Positions 39,214-53,682 are shown, counted from the first letter of the stretch. The stretch is 64,000 nucleotides of DNA from an uncultured Lysobacterales bacterium (GCA_937924405.1 CALDVW010000010.1:1-64000), one strand, 5' to 3'. Program-made: numbers and translations. Notes: generated from the letters alone by a model not told the origin.

Positions 39214-41460
39214 TACTGCCAGTTCTATTTTTGTTACCCGCTGAAAGCCCCGCGGCAGTTTGCGCCCTCGATGAGCCCGGTCGCCACGGAAATGTTCGAT
39301 GTCTTTTGCGCCCATGCGCAGGTAGCGCTGGCCGGCCCAGATCAGGATCTCCTCTTTATCTGCCATCACCGTCATGCCCACCATGAATTCTTCTCCGGCC
39401 TTGAGGCGCTTGGGCGGAACGTTGATGAGCTTGTTGCCTTTACCCTTGGACAGCTCAGGCACATCCTCGAGTGGAAAGGCCAGGAGATAACCGTCGGAAG
39501 TTGCGCAGATAATGGTATTCGATGCCTGCTCGCTGTAGAGGGCCGGCATTACGGGTAAAGCACCGGTTGGAACCGTCAGAACCGCCTTGCCGGCCTTCAT
39601 TCGGCTATGGAGATTGGCCACTTCAGTCAGGAATCCGTATCCAAAAGTACTGGCTAGCACGATTTTCTGATCACTGCTGCCGGCCAGCGTATACAGAAAA
39701 CTTTCGCCGGCCTCTATGTTGAATCGACTGGAGAGTGGTTCGCCCTGGCTGCGGGCCGACGGCAGGGTGTGGGCTGCAAGAGAGTATGCCCTGCCTTTTG
39801 AATCCAGGAATACGGCCTGTTCATTACTCCGTCCCGCGGCTGAATGCTGGAATTCATCGCCGGATCGATAATTCAGGGTGCTGGGATCGATGTCGTGGCC
39901 TTTGGCCGCCCGCGCCCAACCAGACCGCGAAAGGATGACTGTAACGGGTTCAGACGGCACCAGGTCCTCCTGGCGCAGGGCTTGTGCCGCGTCGCGCGTC
40001 ACCAGCACAGAGCGGCGTTCGTCGCCGTAAACCTCCGCATCGGCCAGCAACTCCTTTTTGATCAGTGTTTTCAGGCGAGCTTTAGACCCGAGTAGTTTTT
40101 CCAGCCCGTCGCGTTCGTCGGACAGCAGGTCCTGCTCGTCACGAATCTTCATTTCCTCGAGTTTTGCGAGATGACGAAGTTTCAGGTCGAGAATCGCCTC
40201 GGCCTGCGTTCCGGTGAGGCTAAAACGCTCCATCAGTACCGGCTTGGGCTTGTCCTCGTGCCGGATAATGTAGATGACTTCGTCGATGTTCAAATAGGCG
40301 ACAAGCAGGCCTTCAAGTATATGCAGGCGATCCACCACCTGGTCCAGGCGGTGGTTGAGCCTGCGGATGACCGTCTTCATCCGGAAATCCAGCCATTGCT
40401 TCAACAGTCTGCGCAGATCGAGGATCTGCGGCTTGCCATTGTTGCCAATGACGTTCATGTTCACACGGTAATTACGTTCCAGGTCAGTTGTTGCAAACAG
40501 GTGATTCATCAACTGTTCGAGATCGACCCGGTTTGAACGGGGAACGATGACCAGGCGAGTTGGGTTTTCGTGATCCGACTCATCGCGTAAATCTTCAACC
40601 ATGGGAAGTTTTTTCGTCTGCATTTGATGCGCAATCTGCTCCAGCACCTTGGCCGGAGAAACCTGGTGGGGCAGGGCGGTTATGACGATTTCGCTACTTT
40701 CTTTTTCCCACACGGCCCGCATTTTCACCGAACCGGTTCCGAGCTCGTACAGGGCGAGAAGATCTTCGGTCGGAGTGATGATTTCCGCATCCGTCGGGTA
40801 ATCCGGTCCTTTGATATGTTCGCAGAGTTCCGCGACGGTGCTTTTGGGCTGGTCCAGCAGGCGGATGCAGGCGGAAACGACCTCCCTGAGATTGTGTGGC
40901 GGGATGTCTGTTGACATGCCCACGGCGATTCCGGTGCTGCCGTTGAGCAGCACATTTGGAAGCCGGGCAGGAAGCATGACGGGTTCTTTCAGGGTTCCGT
41001 CGAAGTTTGGCCCCCAGTCCACCGTACCCTGGCCCAGTTCGCTCAGCAGTGTCTTCGCGTACGCAGTCAGCCTTGATTCGGTGTATCTCATCGCCGCAAA
41101 TGACTTGGGATCATCGGGTGAGCCAAAATTGCCCTGTCCGTCGACCAGGGGATAACGGAAAGAGAAGGGTTGGGCCATCAACACCATTGCTTCGTAGCAC
41201 GCTGAATCACCGTGGGGGTGAAACTTACCGATGACATCACCAACGGTTCGGGCAGATTTCTTGTGCTTTGACGTTGCACTGAGGCCCAGTTCGCTCATTG
41301 CATAGACTATCCGGCGTTGAACCGGCTTCAAGCCATCGCCTATATGGGGGAGGGCCCGGTCGAGTACCACGTACATGGAATAGTCCAGATAGGCTTTCTC
41401 GGCATAGTCCTTGAGGGGGATTTGTTCGTGATCGGAAAATGATTGGGTTATTTCAGTCAT
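39208..41460 (-). CDS. parC: DNA topoisomerase IV subunit A
   Basis: A 750-aa type IIA topoisomerase that decatenates chromosomes. The catalytic Tyr126 is in [10 protein letters not shown]. The quinolone-determining region [11 protein letters not shown] keeps Ser86 and Glu90 (E. coli Ser80/Glu84), the sensitive state. The C-terminal wheel domain (from ~490) has degenerate repeats. parE lies 1.6 kb upstream on the same strand. Confidence 0.97.
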   Translation of the reverse strand: MTEITQSFSDHEQIPLKDYAEKAYLDYSMYVVLDRALPHIGDGLKPVQRRIVYAMSELGLSATSKHKKSARTVGDVIGKFHPHGDSACYEAMVLMAQPFSFRYPLVDGQGNFGSPDDPKSFAAMRYTESRLTAYAKTLLSELGQGTVDWGPNFDGTLKEPVMLPARLPNVLLNGSTGIAVGMSTDIPPHNLREVVSACIRLLDQPKSTVAELCEHIKGPDYPTDAEIITPTEDLLALYELGTGSVKMRAVWEKESSEIVITALPHQVSPAKVLEQIAHQMQTKKLPMVEDLRDESDHENPTRLVIVPRSNRVDLEQLMNHLFATTDLERNYRVNMNVIGNNGKPQILDLRRLLKQWLDFRMKTVIRRLNHRLDQVVDRLHILEGLLVAYLNIDEVIYIIRHEDKPKPVLMERFSLTGTQAEAILDLKLRHLAKLEEMKIRDEQDLLSDERDGLEKLLGSKARLKTLIKKELLADAEVYGDERRSVLVTRDAAQALRQEDLVPSEPVTVILSRSGWARAAKGHDIDPSTLNYRSGDEFQHSAAGRSNEQAVFLDSKGRAYSLAAHTLPSARSQGEPLSSRFNIEAGESFLYTLAGSSDQKIVLASTFGYGFLTEVANLHSRMKAGKAVLTVPTGALPVMPALYSEQASNTIICATSDGYLLAFPLEDVPELSKGKGNKLINVPPKRLKAGEEFMVGMTVMADKEEILIWAGQRYLRMGAKDIEHFRGDRAHRGRKLPRGFQRVTKIELAVD

Positions 41461-41507
41461 GGTTTCTTGAAGGTGGATTGGTTGCAGGTTTCGCTCGGGG
41501 CTCTGGC

Positions 41508-42668
41508 TCAGGCAGCATCGATTCGCTTACTGACCAGCATGGGTATGAAAACAAGGGCAAACAGCGCGAAGCTGATGATCCACAGAATTCCGGAAGCGCC
41601 AATCCAGAAACGGTAGTGAACGGGATCCATCAACGGCAGAAAAATTCGAACAGTTGCGGTCAGGACCATTCCGGCGAGTAACAGCGTCATGATGGGCGGT
41701 GATTGATGTACATTTCTCCCGGTGTGGCCCAGCGTCACGCGCGCCATCATGCTGACACTGACGATACCGATACCGCCGACGGCAAATGCATGGATGGGAA
41801 GCAGGTCGGGGATCGCCGTTACCAGTGTAAATGCGCGCATCAGAAATCCCAGGTTAATCATGATGAATGCAGTGAAAAGCCCCCAAAGCAAGGGCTTTTT
41901 CCAAATTCCCAGTGTATGCCAGCCATGGACGCGCAGTGAATTCAGTATGAACAGACCGGCGGCCAGCACGGCCCCTGCGGCACTTTGTGGAAAAACCAAT
42001 TCACTGAGCATGAAAGCCGGATACAGTATGAATGTGGCAATATCGTTCCAGCGGGCGTTCTTCAGTTCAACAGCGTAACCCACCCCCCTTTCGGTAAAAA
42101 AAGGAATGACCCGGCGGCCCATGAACAGCACCATGCCCAGCACCAGGTACAGACCGCCGTACACGCTCAGCCGGACACCCTGGTCGGCCAGGCCCGCTGC
42201 ACCCAGGTAAAACAGGAGATTGGCCGCTGCCAGCAGGGCAATAATCAGCAGGACGGGAGCCTGTCTCATCTGGCGCACCCTGATGACAGGCCTGGCTACG
42301 GCAATACCCAGGCCTAACATGAACGACAAATCCGCCACGGCCGCGTAGATCAGCAGGTCAGTCCCAATCATCATCAATGCCCTGGCCAGCACCCAGAAAA
42401 GGAATATCCACGCGAGTCCGGCTCCACTCGCTGTTTCCTGGCCGGTCCAGTTCCATGCCGCTGTCAGCAGGAAGCCGGCTATGACAGCCATGGTGTAGCC
42501 ATAAATCATTTCATGCGCGTGCCACTGGAATATCGAGATACCCGGAAAATTGAGCGGGAGTTGGAAAAGGTAGATTGACAGCCACATGACCATGCTGAGA
42601 ACAGCCACCAGAGCAGCGCCAAGAAAAAAGGGCCGAAACCCTCGCAACCATAATGACTGGCCGGTCAC
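41508..42668 (-). CDS. nnrS: NnrS family heme-copper membrane protein
   Basis: A 386-aa membrane protein with about twelve hydrophobic segments. [42 protein letters not shown] and [13 protein letters not shown] are NnrS hallmarks, and His residues in the first part probably bind heme. NnrS proteins relieve nitric oxide stress. No other NO or denitrification gene is in the window. It overlaps the NTF2-like gene upstream by 4 bases. Confidence 0.92.
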   Translation of the reverse strand: MTGQSLWLRGFRPFFLGAALVAVLSMVMWLSIYLFQLPLNFPGISIFQWHAHEMIYGYTMAVIAGFLLTAAWNWTGQETASGAGLAWIFLFWVLARALMMIGTDLLIYAAVADLSFMLGLGIAVARPVIRVRQMRQAPVLLIIALLAAANLLFYLGAAGLADQGVRLSVYGGLYLVLGMVLFMGRRVIPFFTERGVGYAVELKNARWNDIATFILYPAFMLSELVFPQSAAGAVLAAGLFILNSLRVHGWHTLGIWKKPLLWGLFTAFIMINLGFLMRAFTLVTAIPDLLPIHAFAVGGIGIVSVSMMARVTLGHTGRNVHQSPPIMTLLLAGMVLTATVRIFLPLMDPVHYRFWIGASGILWIISFALFALVFIPMLVSKRIDAA

Positions 42669-43024
42669 CTCGCTCCCTTCAGTAATGGACGCGTATCGAA
42701 AAAAGTCTGGTCCAAGCAGATTTTGCCTTCCCTGACCCTGAAAAATTCAGCACCCTGGATCACCACGCCATTGAGGCCTTCAAACTCCAGTATGACGGCA
42801 GCAGTGTCATTTTCGATGACGGTAAATTTCCGTTCCATCCGTGTCACGAAAGGCGCAACGTCGTTTATATGCCGGCGCACGGCATCCTCACCGCTAACCG
42901 GCTCAGGCATCATCGGGCCGGTGAGCACGACATCGTCAGTCAGTGGGATGATTCCGGCGTTTTTCGTGTTGACACCCTCGAAATACAGGCTGACGGCCTG
43001 CTCTACTTCTGCTCGCAAACTCAT
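42665..43024 (-). CDS. NTF2-like (SnoaL-type) protein
   Basis: A 119-aa protein with the cone-shaped NTF2-like pattern: an N-terminal helix (VEQAVSLYFEGVNTKN), a loop with DDVVLTGPMM, then strands ending AEFFRVREGKICLDQTFFDTRPLL. The fold is used by isomerases, esterases and binding proteins; the pocket residues do not let me choose. It overlaps nnrS by 4 bases and may be a cofactor or small-molecule handling partner. Confidence 0.75.
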   Translation of the reverse strand: MSLRAEVEQAVSLYFEGVNTKNAGIIPLTDDVVLTGPMMPEPVSGEDAVRRHINDVAPFVTRMERKFTVIENDTAAVILEFEGLNGVVIQGAEFFRVREGKICLDQTFFDTRPLLKGAR

Positions 43025-43106
43025 TCAATTCTCCCAGTTTAGTGCATTGAGACTTTGGGTACATTCAGTCCGGTACAAAGCGGCCATGTGCTGCTTTATT
43101 CACCCA

Positions 43107-44990
43107 CTAGATGGTGGCAAGGTTGCCCTTGTCTTCGAGCCAGACCTTGCGATCGGATGCGCGTTTCTTACCCAGCAGCATGTCCATGATTTTCGTGGTT
43201 GCCGCGTGGCTTTCCACGGTGAGCTGGACCAGCCTGCGCGTATCCGGGTCGACCGTGCTCTCGCGCAGTTGCAGCGGATTCATTTCGCCCAGGCCCTTGA
43301 AGCGGGTTTCCATGACTTTGCCCTTTTTCTTTTCGGCCGCAATCCGTTCATGGATGCCCTTGCGCTCTTCATCATCGAGTGCATAGAAAGTTTCCTTGCC
43401 GACGTCTATTCGGTAAAGCGGGGGCATGGCCACAAAAATATGCCCGGTTTCGACCAAAGCCGCGAAGTGCTTCAGAAACAGAGCCGACAAAAGCGTAGCA
43501 ATATGCAGACCGTCGGAGTCAGCGTCCGCCAGGATGATGATTTTTCCGTAGCGCAGGCCTGAAATCTGGTTTGAACCGGGATCAACGCCGATGGCCACCG
43601 ATATGTCGTGGACTTCCTGGTTACTCAAAACCGATTCCGACTCCACTTCCCAGGTATTGAGTATTTTTCCGCGCAGCGGGAGAATCGCCTGGTATTCGCG
43701 GTTGCGCGCCTGCTTGGCCGAGCCGCCGGCGGAGTCGCCCTCGACCAGGAAGAGTTCGGTATTGGACAGGTCCTGCGAAGAGCAATCCGCCAGTTTGCCG
43801 GGTAGGGCAGGGCCCTGGGTGACCTTTTTCCGTACCACTTTGCGCGCAGATTTCATCCGTTTCTGCGCACTGGAAATGGCGAGTTGCGCGATGGCCTCGC
43901 CGTCGGTCACGTTCTGGTTCAGCCACAGGCTGAACGAATCCTTGACGATTCCGGAGACAAACGTTGCGCAGGCCCGGGAAGACAACCGTTCCTTGGTTTG
44001 CCCGCTGAACTGGGGATCGGACAGTTTGACCGACAGGATGAAGCCGATTTTCTCCCAGATATCATCCGGCGTTAACCGCAGGCCGCGCGGCAGCAGACTG
44101 TGGTGTTCGCAGAATTCTCTCAAAGCTTCCACCAGTCCGGTGCGCAGCCCATTGACGTGCGTGCCGCCCTGGGGAGTGGGAATCAGATTGACATAGCTTT
44201 CCTGCAGAAGGCCGCCGTCAGGCAGCCAGCACAGCGCCCAGCTGACTTCAGAATCCGTGCCCTTCATTTCTCCATTGAAAGGTTGCTCCGGCAGGCAGTT
44301 GTATTCTTCCAGTTCCAGTTGCAGGTAATCGGTGAGTCCGTCCTGATAACACCACTCTTCTTTTTCGCCGGTTTTATCAATCGTCAGGTTGACGGTCAGG
44401 CCGGGGCACAGCACGGCTTTGGCGCGCAACAGGTGTCTCAGTTTCTTCAGGGAAAAATTGGGGGAATCAAAATACGAGGTATCCGGCCAAAAGCGAATTC
44501 GCGTGCCCGTGTTGCGTTGTCCCACCGTTCCGATTTCCTTGAGTTCCGACTTCTTGTCCCCGTTGGAGAAGGACATATAGTGCTCAAGGCCGTCGCGCTT
44601 GATCCAGATTTCCAGCTTGCTGGACAGGGCGTTCACCACCGAGACGCCTACCCCGTGCAGGCCGCCTGCGTACTGATAGTTGTTGTCCGAAAATTTTCCT
44701 CCGGCATGCAACTTGGTCAGAATCAACTCGACTCCGGGAATGCCCTGCTCCGGGTGAATATCCACGGGCATGCCCCGCCCATCGTCGGTAACTTCCACGG
44801 ATCCGTCGTCATATGCCGTCACCGAAACCTCGCTGGCATGACCTGCCAGCGCTTCGTCCACGCTGTTGTCGATCACCTCCATAGCCAGGTGGTTTGGCCG
44901 GGAGGTGTCTGTATACATGCCAGGACGGCGTTTGACGGGTTCAAGCCCGGTCAGGACCTCGATATCTTCTGCGCGATACTTGTTGCTCAT
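43107..44990 (-). CDS. parE: DNA topoisomerase IV subunit B
   Basis: A 627-aa GHKL ATPase and TOPRIM subunit. ATP-site motifs are EVIDNSVDEALAG, DDGRGMPVDIHP and YAGGLHGVGVSVVNALS. The TOPRIM domain has LVEGDSAGGSAKQARNREYQ and DADSDGLHIATL. EDIEVLTGLEPVKRRPGMYT at the start is typical of ParE. I start at ATG 44990 (MSNKYRAED); the frame runs to 45029. Confidence 0.96.
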   Translation of the reverse strand: MSNKYRAEDIEVLTGLEPVKRRPGMYTDTSRPNHLAMEVIDNSVDEALAGHASEVSVTAYDDGSVEVTDDGRGMPVDIHPEQGIPGVELILTKLHAGGKFSDNNYQYAGGLHGVGVSVVNALSSKLEIWIKRDGLEHYMSFSNGDKKSELKEIGTVGQRNTGTRIRFWPDTSYFDSPNFSLKKLRHLLRAKAVLCPGLTVNLTIDKTGEKEEWCYQDGLTDYLQLELEEYNCLPEQPFNGEMKGTDSEVSWALCWLPDGGLLQESYVNLIPTPQGGTHVNGLRTGLVEALREFCEHHSLLPRGLRLTPDDIWEKIGFILSVKLSDPQFSGQTKERLSSRACATFVSGIVKDSFSLWLNQNVTDGEAIAQLAISSAQKRMKSARKVVRKKVTQGPALPGKLADCSSQDLSNTELFLVEGDSAGGSAKQARNREYQAILPLRGKILNTWEVESESVLSNQEVHDISVAIGVDPGSNQISGLRYGKIIILADADSDGLHIATLLSALFLKHFAALVETGHIFVAMPPLYRIDVGKETFYALDDEERKGIHERIAAEKKKGKVMETRFKGLGEMNPLQLRESTVDPDTRRLVQLTVESHAATTKIMDMLLGKKRASDRKVWLEDKGNLATI

Positions 44991-45076
44991 TGCGCGAAGG
45001 ATATTCACCTGTTTGTGCGCGGTTTTCAAGTGGCTTGATCATCACGTACAATGTGCTTCCAGAACTTCACCAATAA

Positions 45077-47586
<2,510 letters not shown>

Positions 47587-47602
47587 TGATTCCGGAATCT
47601 GA

Positions 47603-48907
<1,305 letters not shown>

Positions 48908-48916
48908 CCAGCGCTG

Positions 48917-49216
48917 ATGCGCACCTTGCTGGCCATTCTGCTGATAATTTTCAGTTTGCTTCAATTTAAAATGTGGTTTGGTGAAGGTGGTTACAGGGAC
49001 GTCAAGCGGCTGTCCCTGAGGGTTGAGAAACAGGAGCAGGAAAATGAGGCCCTGGCTCAGCGAAACCGCGAGCTGCAGGCTGAAGTGGAAGACTTGCGCC
49101 AGGGCCTTCAGGCAATTGAAGAGAGGGCACGCAGTGAACTGGGTATGGTCAAGGAGAACGAAAAGTTTTATCAGGTCGTTCCCGGTAAAAAAAACAGCGC
49201 GGAGAATCCGGAGTAG
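48917..49216 (+). CDS. ftsB: Cell division protein FtsB
   Basis: A 99-aa bitopic protein: a short cytoplasmic start, one membrane segment (LLAILLIIFSLLQFKMWF), then a coiled coil (VEKQEQENEALAQRNRELQ) and the conserved C-terminal region EERARSELGMVKENEKFYQVV. It joins FtsL and FtsQ in the divisome. Nine bases after eno; classic location. Confidence 0.93.
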   Translation: MRTLLAILLIIFSLLQFKMWFGEGGYRDVKRLSLRVEKQEQENEALAQRNRELQAEVEDLRQGLQAIEERARSELGMVKENEKFYQVVPGKKNSAENPE

Positions 49217-49265
49217 AATAGTTCGAAAAGCGACCAGGAGCTACCTTGCAAGGGAGTAAAGAGCA

Positions 49266-49973
49266 TTGAGTGGGCAGCGGATCCATGCACTGATACCCGC
49301 CGCCGGACGCAGTGTCCGTTTCGGGGGAACGACGCTGAAGCAGTACGCCCACCTGTCGGGAACACCGGTAATCGCCCACACTATCTCCGCCGTATCGCGT
49401 CACCCTTGTGTCGTGTCAGTTACCGTTGCACTTGCTCCTGATGACGGCATTTTCGAACAACTGATCCGGCCAGACTTTCCTTTCGTCAATACCGTGCCGG
49501 GTGGTGATACCCGGGCGCGAACGGTGATGAACGGACTCGATTACATTCTGCAGAGCCATCCGGACGACGATTGGGTGCTGGTGCATGATGCTGCCAGGCC
49601 GTGCCTTTCATCCGGCTGCCTTGACCGCCTGGTGAGCAAAGGGCTGGAATCGGCCACCGGCGCCATACTGGCCATGCCGGTGAACGATACATTGAAGATT
49701 GCGGGAAAGGATGGCGGCATTGACCGCACGGTTGACCGCTCCTGTTACTGGGCTGCGCAGACACCGCAGATGTTCAGGGTAGCGGATCTGGCGCGCAACC
49801 TGGCGGCGGCCCTGGCAGCAGGAGAAGCACCCACGGATGATGCGGCTGCCATGGAGCGGGCTGGAACTCGTCCCTTATTGGTTAAAGGAGCTGCGACCAA
49901 TATCAAGATCACCGGGGCGGATGATCTTGCGCTGGCCGGATTCATACTACGGCAGCAGTACATCAGGGATTGA
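49266..49973 (+). CDS. ispD: 2-C-methyl-D-erythritol 4-phosphate cytidylyltransferase
   Basis: A 235-aa MEP-pathway enzyme with [45 protein letters not shown] and [15 protein letters not shown]. The start is TTG at 49266, supported by AGGGAG about ten bases upstream; no ATG occurs before the nucleotide-binding glycine loop. It ends 4 bases before ispF, so the two MEP enzymes are made together. Confidence 0.95.
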   Translation: MSGQRIHALIPAAGRSVRFGGTTLKQYAHLSGTPVIAHTISAVSRHPCVVSVTVALAPDDGIFEQLIRPDFPFVNTVPGGDTRARTVMNGLDYILQSHPDDDWVLVHDAARPCLSSGCLDRLVSKGLESATGAILAMPVNDTLKIAGKDGGIDRTVDRSCYWAAQTPQMFRVADLARNLAAALAAGEAPTDDAAAMERAGTRPLLVKGAATNIKITGADDLALAGFILRQQYIRD

Positions 49974-49977
49974 GATC

Positions 49978-50457
49978 ATGGAATTCCGCATAGGTCAGGG
50001 CCTGGATGTTCACGCATTCACAGATGGCGATTTCGTCAGGCTTGGCGCGGTGCGAATACCCCACTCCAGGGGACTCGAGGCACACTCAGACGGTGACGTC
50101 GCGTTACATGCACTTTGTGACGCCCTGCTGGGCGCGGCGGCGCTGGGTGATATCGGGCAGCATTTTTCGCCGGCGGATGAGCAATGGAGAGGCGCCGACA
50201 GCGGCCTTCTGCTTGGCCGGGTTCGCGACCTGCTTCTGCAGGAAGGCTGGCAAGTCGTGAATCTCGATATCACCATCGCCTGCGAAACCCCCCGGATTGC
50301 GCCGCATGTGCCTGCCATGCGGCAAGCGATTGCGTCAGTTCTGAACACGCCCGTCGATACCGTATCGGTGAAGGCGACGACGACGGAAAAACTGGGTTTT
50401 TGCGGACGGGCAGAAGGTATAGCAGCCATGGCCATTGTTTTGGTCCAGCGTGGTTGA
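49978..50457 (+). CDS. ispF: 2-C-methyl-D-erythritol 2,4-cyclodiphosphate synthase
   Basis: A 159-aa trimeric MEP enzyme: [11 protein letters not shown] with the zinc Asp and His, [29 protein letters not shown] and [24 protein letters not shown] 49978 is chosen since the longer frame overlaps ispD. truD begins immediately after its TGA. Confidence 0.96.
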   Translation: MEFRIGQGLDVHAFTDGDFVRLGAVRIPHSRGLEAHSDGDVALHALCDALLGAAALGDIGQHFSPADEQWRGADSGLLLGRVRDLLLQEGWQVVNLDITIACETPRIAPHVPAMRQAIASVLNTPVDTVSVKATTTEKLGFCGRAEGIAAMAIVLVQRG

Positions 50458-51513
50458 ATGAAGGGCAACTATTCTCCATTGCCACAGTGGGCGTGGGCGC
50501 AGGGGACTCCGGAAGTCAGTGGATCGTTACGGGTCCAGCTGGAAGATTTTCGGGTTCAGGAACTGCCGGCGGTGACACCCGATGGAAAAGGGACTCACCT
50601 GTGGCTGGAAATTGAAAAATGCAACGCCAACACCGACTGGGTGGCGCATCAGCTGTCTATATCCGCCGGCGTTCCGGCCCGTGATGTTGGCTATGCCGGA
50701 ATGAAAGACCGTCGTGGCGTGACTTCTCAATGGTTTTCTGTTGCATTACAGGAAGCAACCAACAGCGCCTGGGAGAACTGGTCATGGCCGGATATTCGAA
50801 TCCTGCAGGCCTGTCTTCATACGCGCAAGCTGAAGCGGGGAACGCTGCATGGAAATCGCTTCCGGATAGTCGTCCGCGACTTGAAGGGTGGCATCGAGGG
50901 GCTGGAACATCATCTGAACAGGGTAGCTGCGACCGGCGTACCTAACTATTTCGGCCCACAGCGATTCGGGCATGGCGGCAGGAATGTTGTTCGGGGGATT
51001 CACTGGTTGCAGAACGGCGGCCGGCTGCCCCGGAACAAAAAAAGTATTTACCTTTCAGCTGTTCGCAGTTTCCTGTTTAACCAGGTTTTATCCCGCCGTG
51101 TGGAACGGGAAAACTGGAACCGGATGATCGACGGTGATATTGCCGTGCTGGATGGAAGCCGTTCCACGTTTGCCTGTACGATGCCTGATCCGGAGTTGGA
51201 GCAACGCTGCGACAGGTTCGACATCCACCCGAGCGGACCGCTGCCGGGTAAAGGCGGAGTCAACCCGGTTGCCGCTGCATTAAGAATTGAGCACATGACT
51301 CTCGAACCCCATGAAGCGCTGATTCATTCAATACAAAAAGCCGGTCTGAAATCCGCCCGCCGCAGCCTGCGCTTGCGGCCGGTCAATATGAAATGGATGA
51401 TAGAAGGCATAAACCTGATAGTGGAATTTGATTTGCCTCCCGGTGGTTATGCGACCAGCGTGCTGCGGGAGCTTGTTTCGATTGACTCTGACACCATATC
51501 GGAAAGGCAATGA
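50458..51513 (+). CDS. truD: tRNA pseudouridine synthase D
   Basis: A 351-aa pseudouridine synthase for position 13 of tRNA. The catalytic Asp84 is in GYAGMKDRRGVTSQWFS; KRGTLHGNRFRIVVR and NYFGPQRFGHGGRNV are TruD motifs, and the TRUD insert lies between ~150 and 300. In E. coli surE, pcm, nlpD and rpoS follow; here an FHA gene overlaps its stop by 4 bases. Confidence 0.95.
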   Translation: MKGNYSPLPQWAWAQGTPEVSGSLRVQLEDFRVQELPAVTPDGKGTHLWLEIEKCNANTDWVAHQLSISAGVPARDVGYAGMKDRRGVTSQWFSVALQEATNSAWENWSWPDIRILQACLHTRKLKRGTLHGNRFRIVVRDLKGGIEGLEHHLNRVAATGVPNYFGPQRFGHGGRNVVRGIHWLQNGGRLPRNKKSIYLSAVRSFLFNQVLSRRVERENWNRMIDGDIAVLDGSRSTFACTMPDPELEQRCDRFDIHPSGPLPGKGGVNPVAAALRIEHMTLEPHEALIHSIQKAGLKSARRSLRLRPVNMKWMIEGINLIVEFDLPPGGYATSVLRELVSIDSDTISERQ

Positions 51514-51932
51514 ATACCTATCGGCTGAAAGGCGCATCGGGTGCAGTCATCAACCAGGCTTTTACACTGGAAAGCACGACCTCGATTGGTCGCGCGGACG
51601 ATTGTGATCTGCGCGTCGATTCAGACGGTATTGCGCCCAGGCATGCCGAAATCCATGAAGTCGAAGACGGCGCCCTGATCATTCGGAACCTGGACCCATC
51701 TTTCGAAACTCTGTTGAACGGCGATGCAGTAGATGAAGCCCGCCTGGCGAGTGGAGACGAGATCAGAATCGCCAATTGCCGCTGGGTACTCCAGGCGCCT
51801 GGATTACGCCCGGACAAGGTTCTCACCGCAGATGCGATCGGGCCGAAGCGCAGCTTCCTGCCCTGGCTGGTCGTGGGGGGGTTGCTGGCCGCTGCAGCGG
51901 CGGCCTGGCGCCTGGGGTTACTTGCTTTTTGA
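51510..51932 (+). CDS. FHA-domain protein with C-terminal membrane anchor
   Basis: A 140-aa protein. FHA domain ~20-95: SIGRADDCDLRVDSDGIAPRHAEI, then LIIRNLDPSFETLLNG with the conserved Asn. The Ser of the usual SxxH is Ala (APRH), so phospho-threonine binding may be weak or altered. A hydrophobic segment (LPWLVVGGLLAAAAAAW) at the C-terminus makes it tail-anchored with the FHA domain in the cytoplasm. No Ser/Thr kinase is visible in the window. The last 15 bases overlap the convergent HExxH gene. Confidence 0.82.
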   Translation: MNTYRLKGASGAVINQAFTLESTTSIGRADDCDLRVDSDGIAPRHAEIHEVEDGALIIRNLDPSFETLLNGDAVDEARLASGDEIRIANCRWVLQAPGLRPDKVLTADAIGPKRSFLPWLVVGGLLAAAAAAWRLGLLAF

Positions 51933-52430
51933 ATTGAGTTGAAACGTCGGCCTGCCTTGCCGGGTAATCAAGCCGTTGCGGAGTAACCAGTCGAAAGCAT
52001 CCTCTGCGTCCTGTTCAAACCAGGCTTGCGCTGACCCGAGGCGGAACGTGTAACCCCAGTCATCCATGTCGTCCATCATTTTGCGGCGGCCGAAGCCCGC
52101 AACTTCATCAGCCAGGAGGATCTGCAGGTAACAGACCGCGCTTTCCTCGTCATAGTTTCCGCCGGCATCAGTATTCAAGCCCTGGCGGCGGTTTTCATCC
52201 ATGCATATGTAATGACAGGTTTCATGCAGTGCGGAGTGTAAGGGAGTGTCCGGCCTCAGGATCAACTTATTGGCGATTAATCCCGCTTCCTCATCGCCCC
52301 AGAATGATCCGGGGATGGGAGCACCGCTGGGCATCAACCTGATAGTCATCCCATAGCGCGACAGCAAGCGCTCCAGCGAATCAGAATCGCTGCTGGAAAA
52401 GCGGCTGATTGCGGTCGCGTAAGTAGTCAT
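51918..52430 (-). CDS. Uncharacterised protein with HExxH motif
   Basis: A 170-aa soluble protein. LHSALHETCHYICMDENRR contains HExxH (HETCH), suggesting a small zinc metallopeptidase or a relic of one; a distal Glu in DEESAVCYLQ could be the third ligand. There is no signal peptide. The C-terminus (LRNGLITRQGRPTFQL) has a winged-helix flavour. I do not know its target. Convergent and overlapping with the FHA gene, and divergent from the kinase gene by 70 bases. Confidence 0.72.
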   Translation of the reverse strand: MTTYATAISRFSSSDSDSLERLLSRYGMTIRLMPSGAPIPGSFWGDEEAGLIANKLILRPDTPLHSALHETCHYICMDENRRQGLNTDAGGNYDEESAVCYLQILLADEVAGFGRRKMMDDMDDWGYTFRLGSAQAWFEQDAEDAFDWLLRNGLITRQGRPTFQLNSKSK

Positions 52431-52500
52431 TTGCGGCGTATCATGACTTTCGAGAGGTATGGGAAATGATGGACTGGGGTAATATTAGCCTATCTTACCA

Positions 52501-53682
52501 ATGAGATCGCAGGTAGTTTGGATGGAATTACAGGAAGGCAGACAGAGGCCGATTGAACTGCTCCGTTACACCGGGTTGTTTGCCTGGTTGTGCGCATCGA
52601 TTCCGCTGTTTCTGATGCCGTTCTGGTATGAAAGTTTGCTGGGCATGAATCAATACGTCACCTGGTGGGTTCTGCATCTGGTGTTCGGCCTGACCTACTG
52701 GAATCAGGTCAGGACACTTCCCGTCCGCTCCAGCCTGTCGCATCGCCTGGTGACTGTTTCCGTGCTCACCATCTGTGCGCTGGGTGTCAGCATGATGGCG
52801 GAAACTTCACTGGGTGGAATCCTGCTTTTGATTGTCGCAGGCCTGTTGCCCTGGATGCTGCCTTCGGCGCCTGCCCTCGGCTGGCTTATCATCCAGAACA
52901 TCCTGCTGGTTGCGGTCATCAACAATATTCCGGATATTACGTTCAGTGATGCTGCGACGGCCGGGGGAATCTTTCTCGGGATTTCACTTTTTGCCTACAT
53001 GAGCGGCGTGGTGTCCCTGCGCCAGCATATCGCCCGGGACGCTCTGAGAAAGGTGAATTCAGAACTCCGCGCCACGCAGGCCTTGCTGGCCGACAACACC
53101 CGGATTGCCGAGCGAGTTCGGATTGCGCGTGAACTGCACGACCTGGTGGGTCATCACCTGACAGCGCTGACGCTGAACCTGGAAGTGGCTACTCACATGG
53201 TGGACGGGAAAGCGCTCGATCATGTCCAGCAAGCCCACTCGCTGGCCAAGCTATTGCTGGCTGATGTGCGTGAAGTCGTCAGCGACATGCGGGTGGATGA
53301 CAAGGTGGATCTGGCAGCCGCATTACGGACCCTGGTCAGCGGTGTGCCTGAACCACAGATTCACCTCGATCTGCCTTCCGAATTGGCCATGACCGACCCA
53401 CAACGTGCGCAAGTGCTGTTACGCTGTGCCCAGGAAATGATTACCAACAGTGTCCGGCATGCGCGGGCGAAAAATCTGTGGATCAGCCTGGTCCATGATG
53501 TGGATGGCGTAGCACTCACCGCGCGCGACGATGGGCGTGGTGTAGGCAGCGTCAAAGTTGGGAATGGCTTGCAGGGTATGACTGAGCGGCTCCGGCAGTT
53601 GGGCGGCGAGCTGAAAATTGAAACGAGTCCGGGCGCTGGATTTTCCCTGCGAGCCTGGGTGCCTGTGGAGGGAATCAGATGA
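52501..53682 (+). CDS. Sensor histidine kinase, HisKA_3 (DesK/LiaS-like)
   Basis: A 393-aa kinase with about six hydrophobic segments (~22-175) and no large periplasmic domain, typical of sensors of membrane state. The DHp helix has His213 in RIARELHDLVGHHLT. The ATPase has the N box CAQEMITNSVRHA and ARDDGRGVGSVKVGNGLQGM. It overlaps the regulator gene by 4 bases. ATG 52501 is used; ATG 52522 is also possible. The signal is unknown; a PspB-like gene nearby suggests envelope stress. Confidence 0.9.
   Translation: MRSQVVWMELQEGRQRPIELLRYTGLFAWLCASIPLFLMPFWYESLLGMNQYVTWWVLHLVFGLTYWNQVRTLPVRSSLSHRLVTVSVLTICALGVSMMAETSLGGILLLIVAGLLPWMLPSAPALGWLIIQNILLVAVINNIPDITFSDAATAGGIFLGISLFAYMSGVVSLRQHIARDALRKVNSELRATQALLADNTRIAERVRIARELHDLVGHHLTALTLNLEVATHMVDGKALDHVQQAHSLAKLLLADVREVVSDMRVDDKVDLAAALRTLVSGVPEPQIHLDLPSELAMTDPQRAQVLLRCAQEMITNSVRHARAKNLWISLVHDVDGVALTARDDGRGVGSVKVGNGLQGMTERLRQLGGELKIETSPGAGFSLRAWVPVEGIR

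Noticed and set aside
44100-45038. 312-codon open frame on the plus strand opposite parE
   Set aside because: Length is impressive, but parE is fully conserved on the other strand and the translation has no domain signature.
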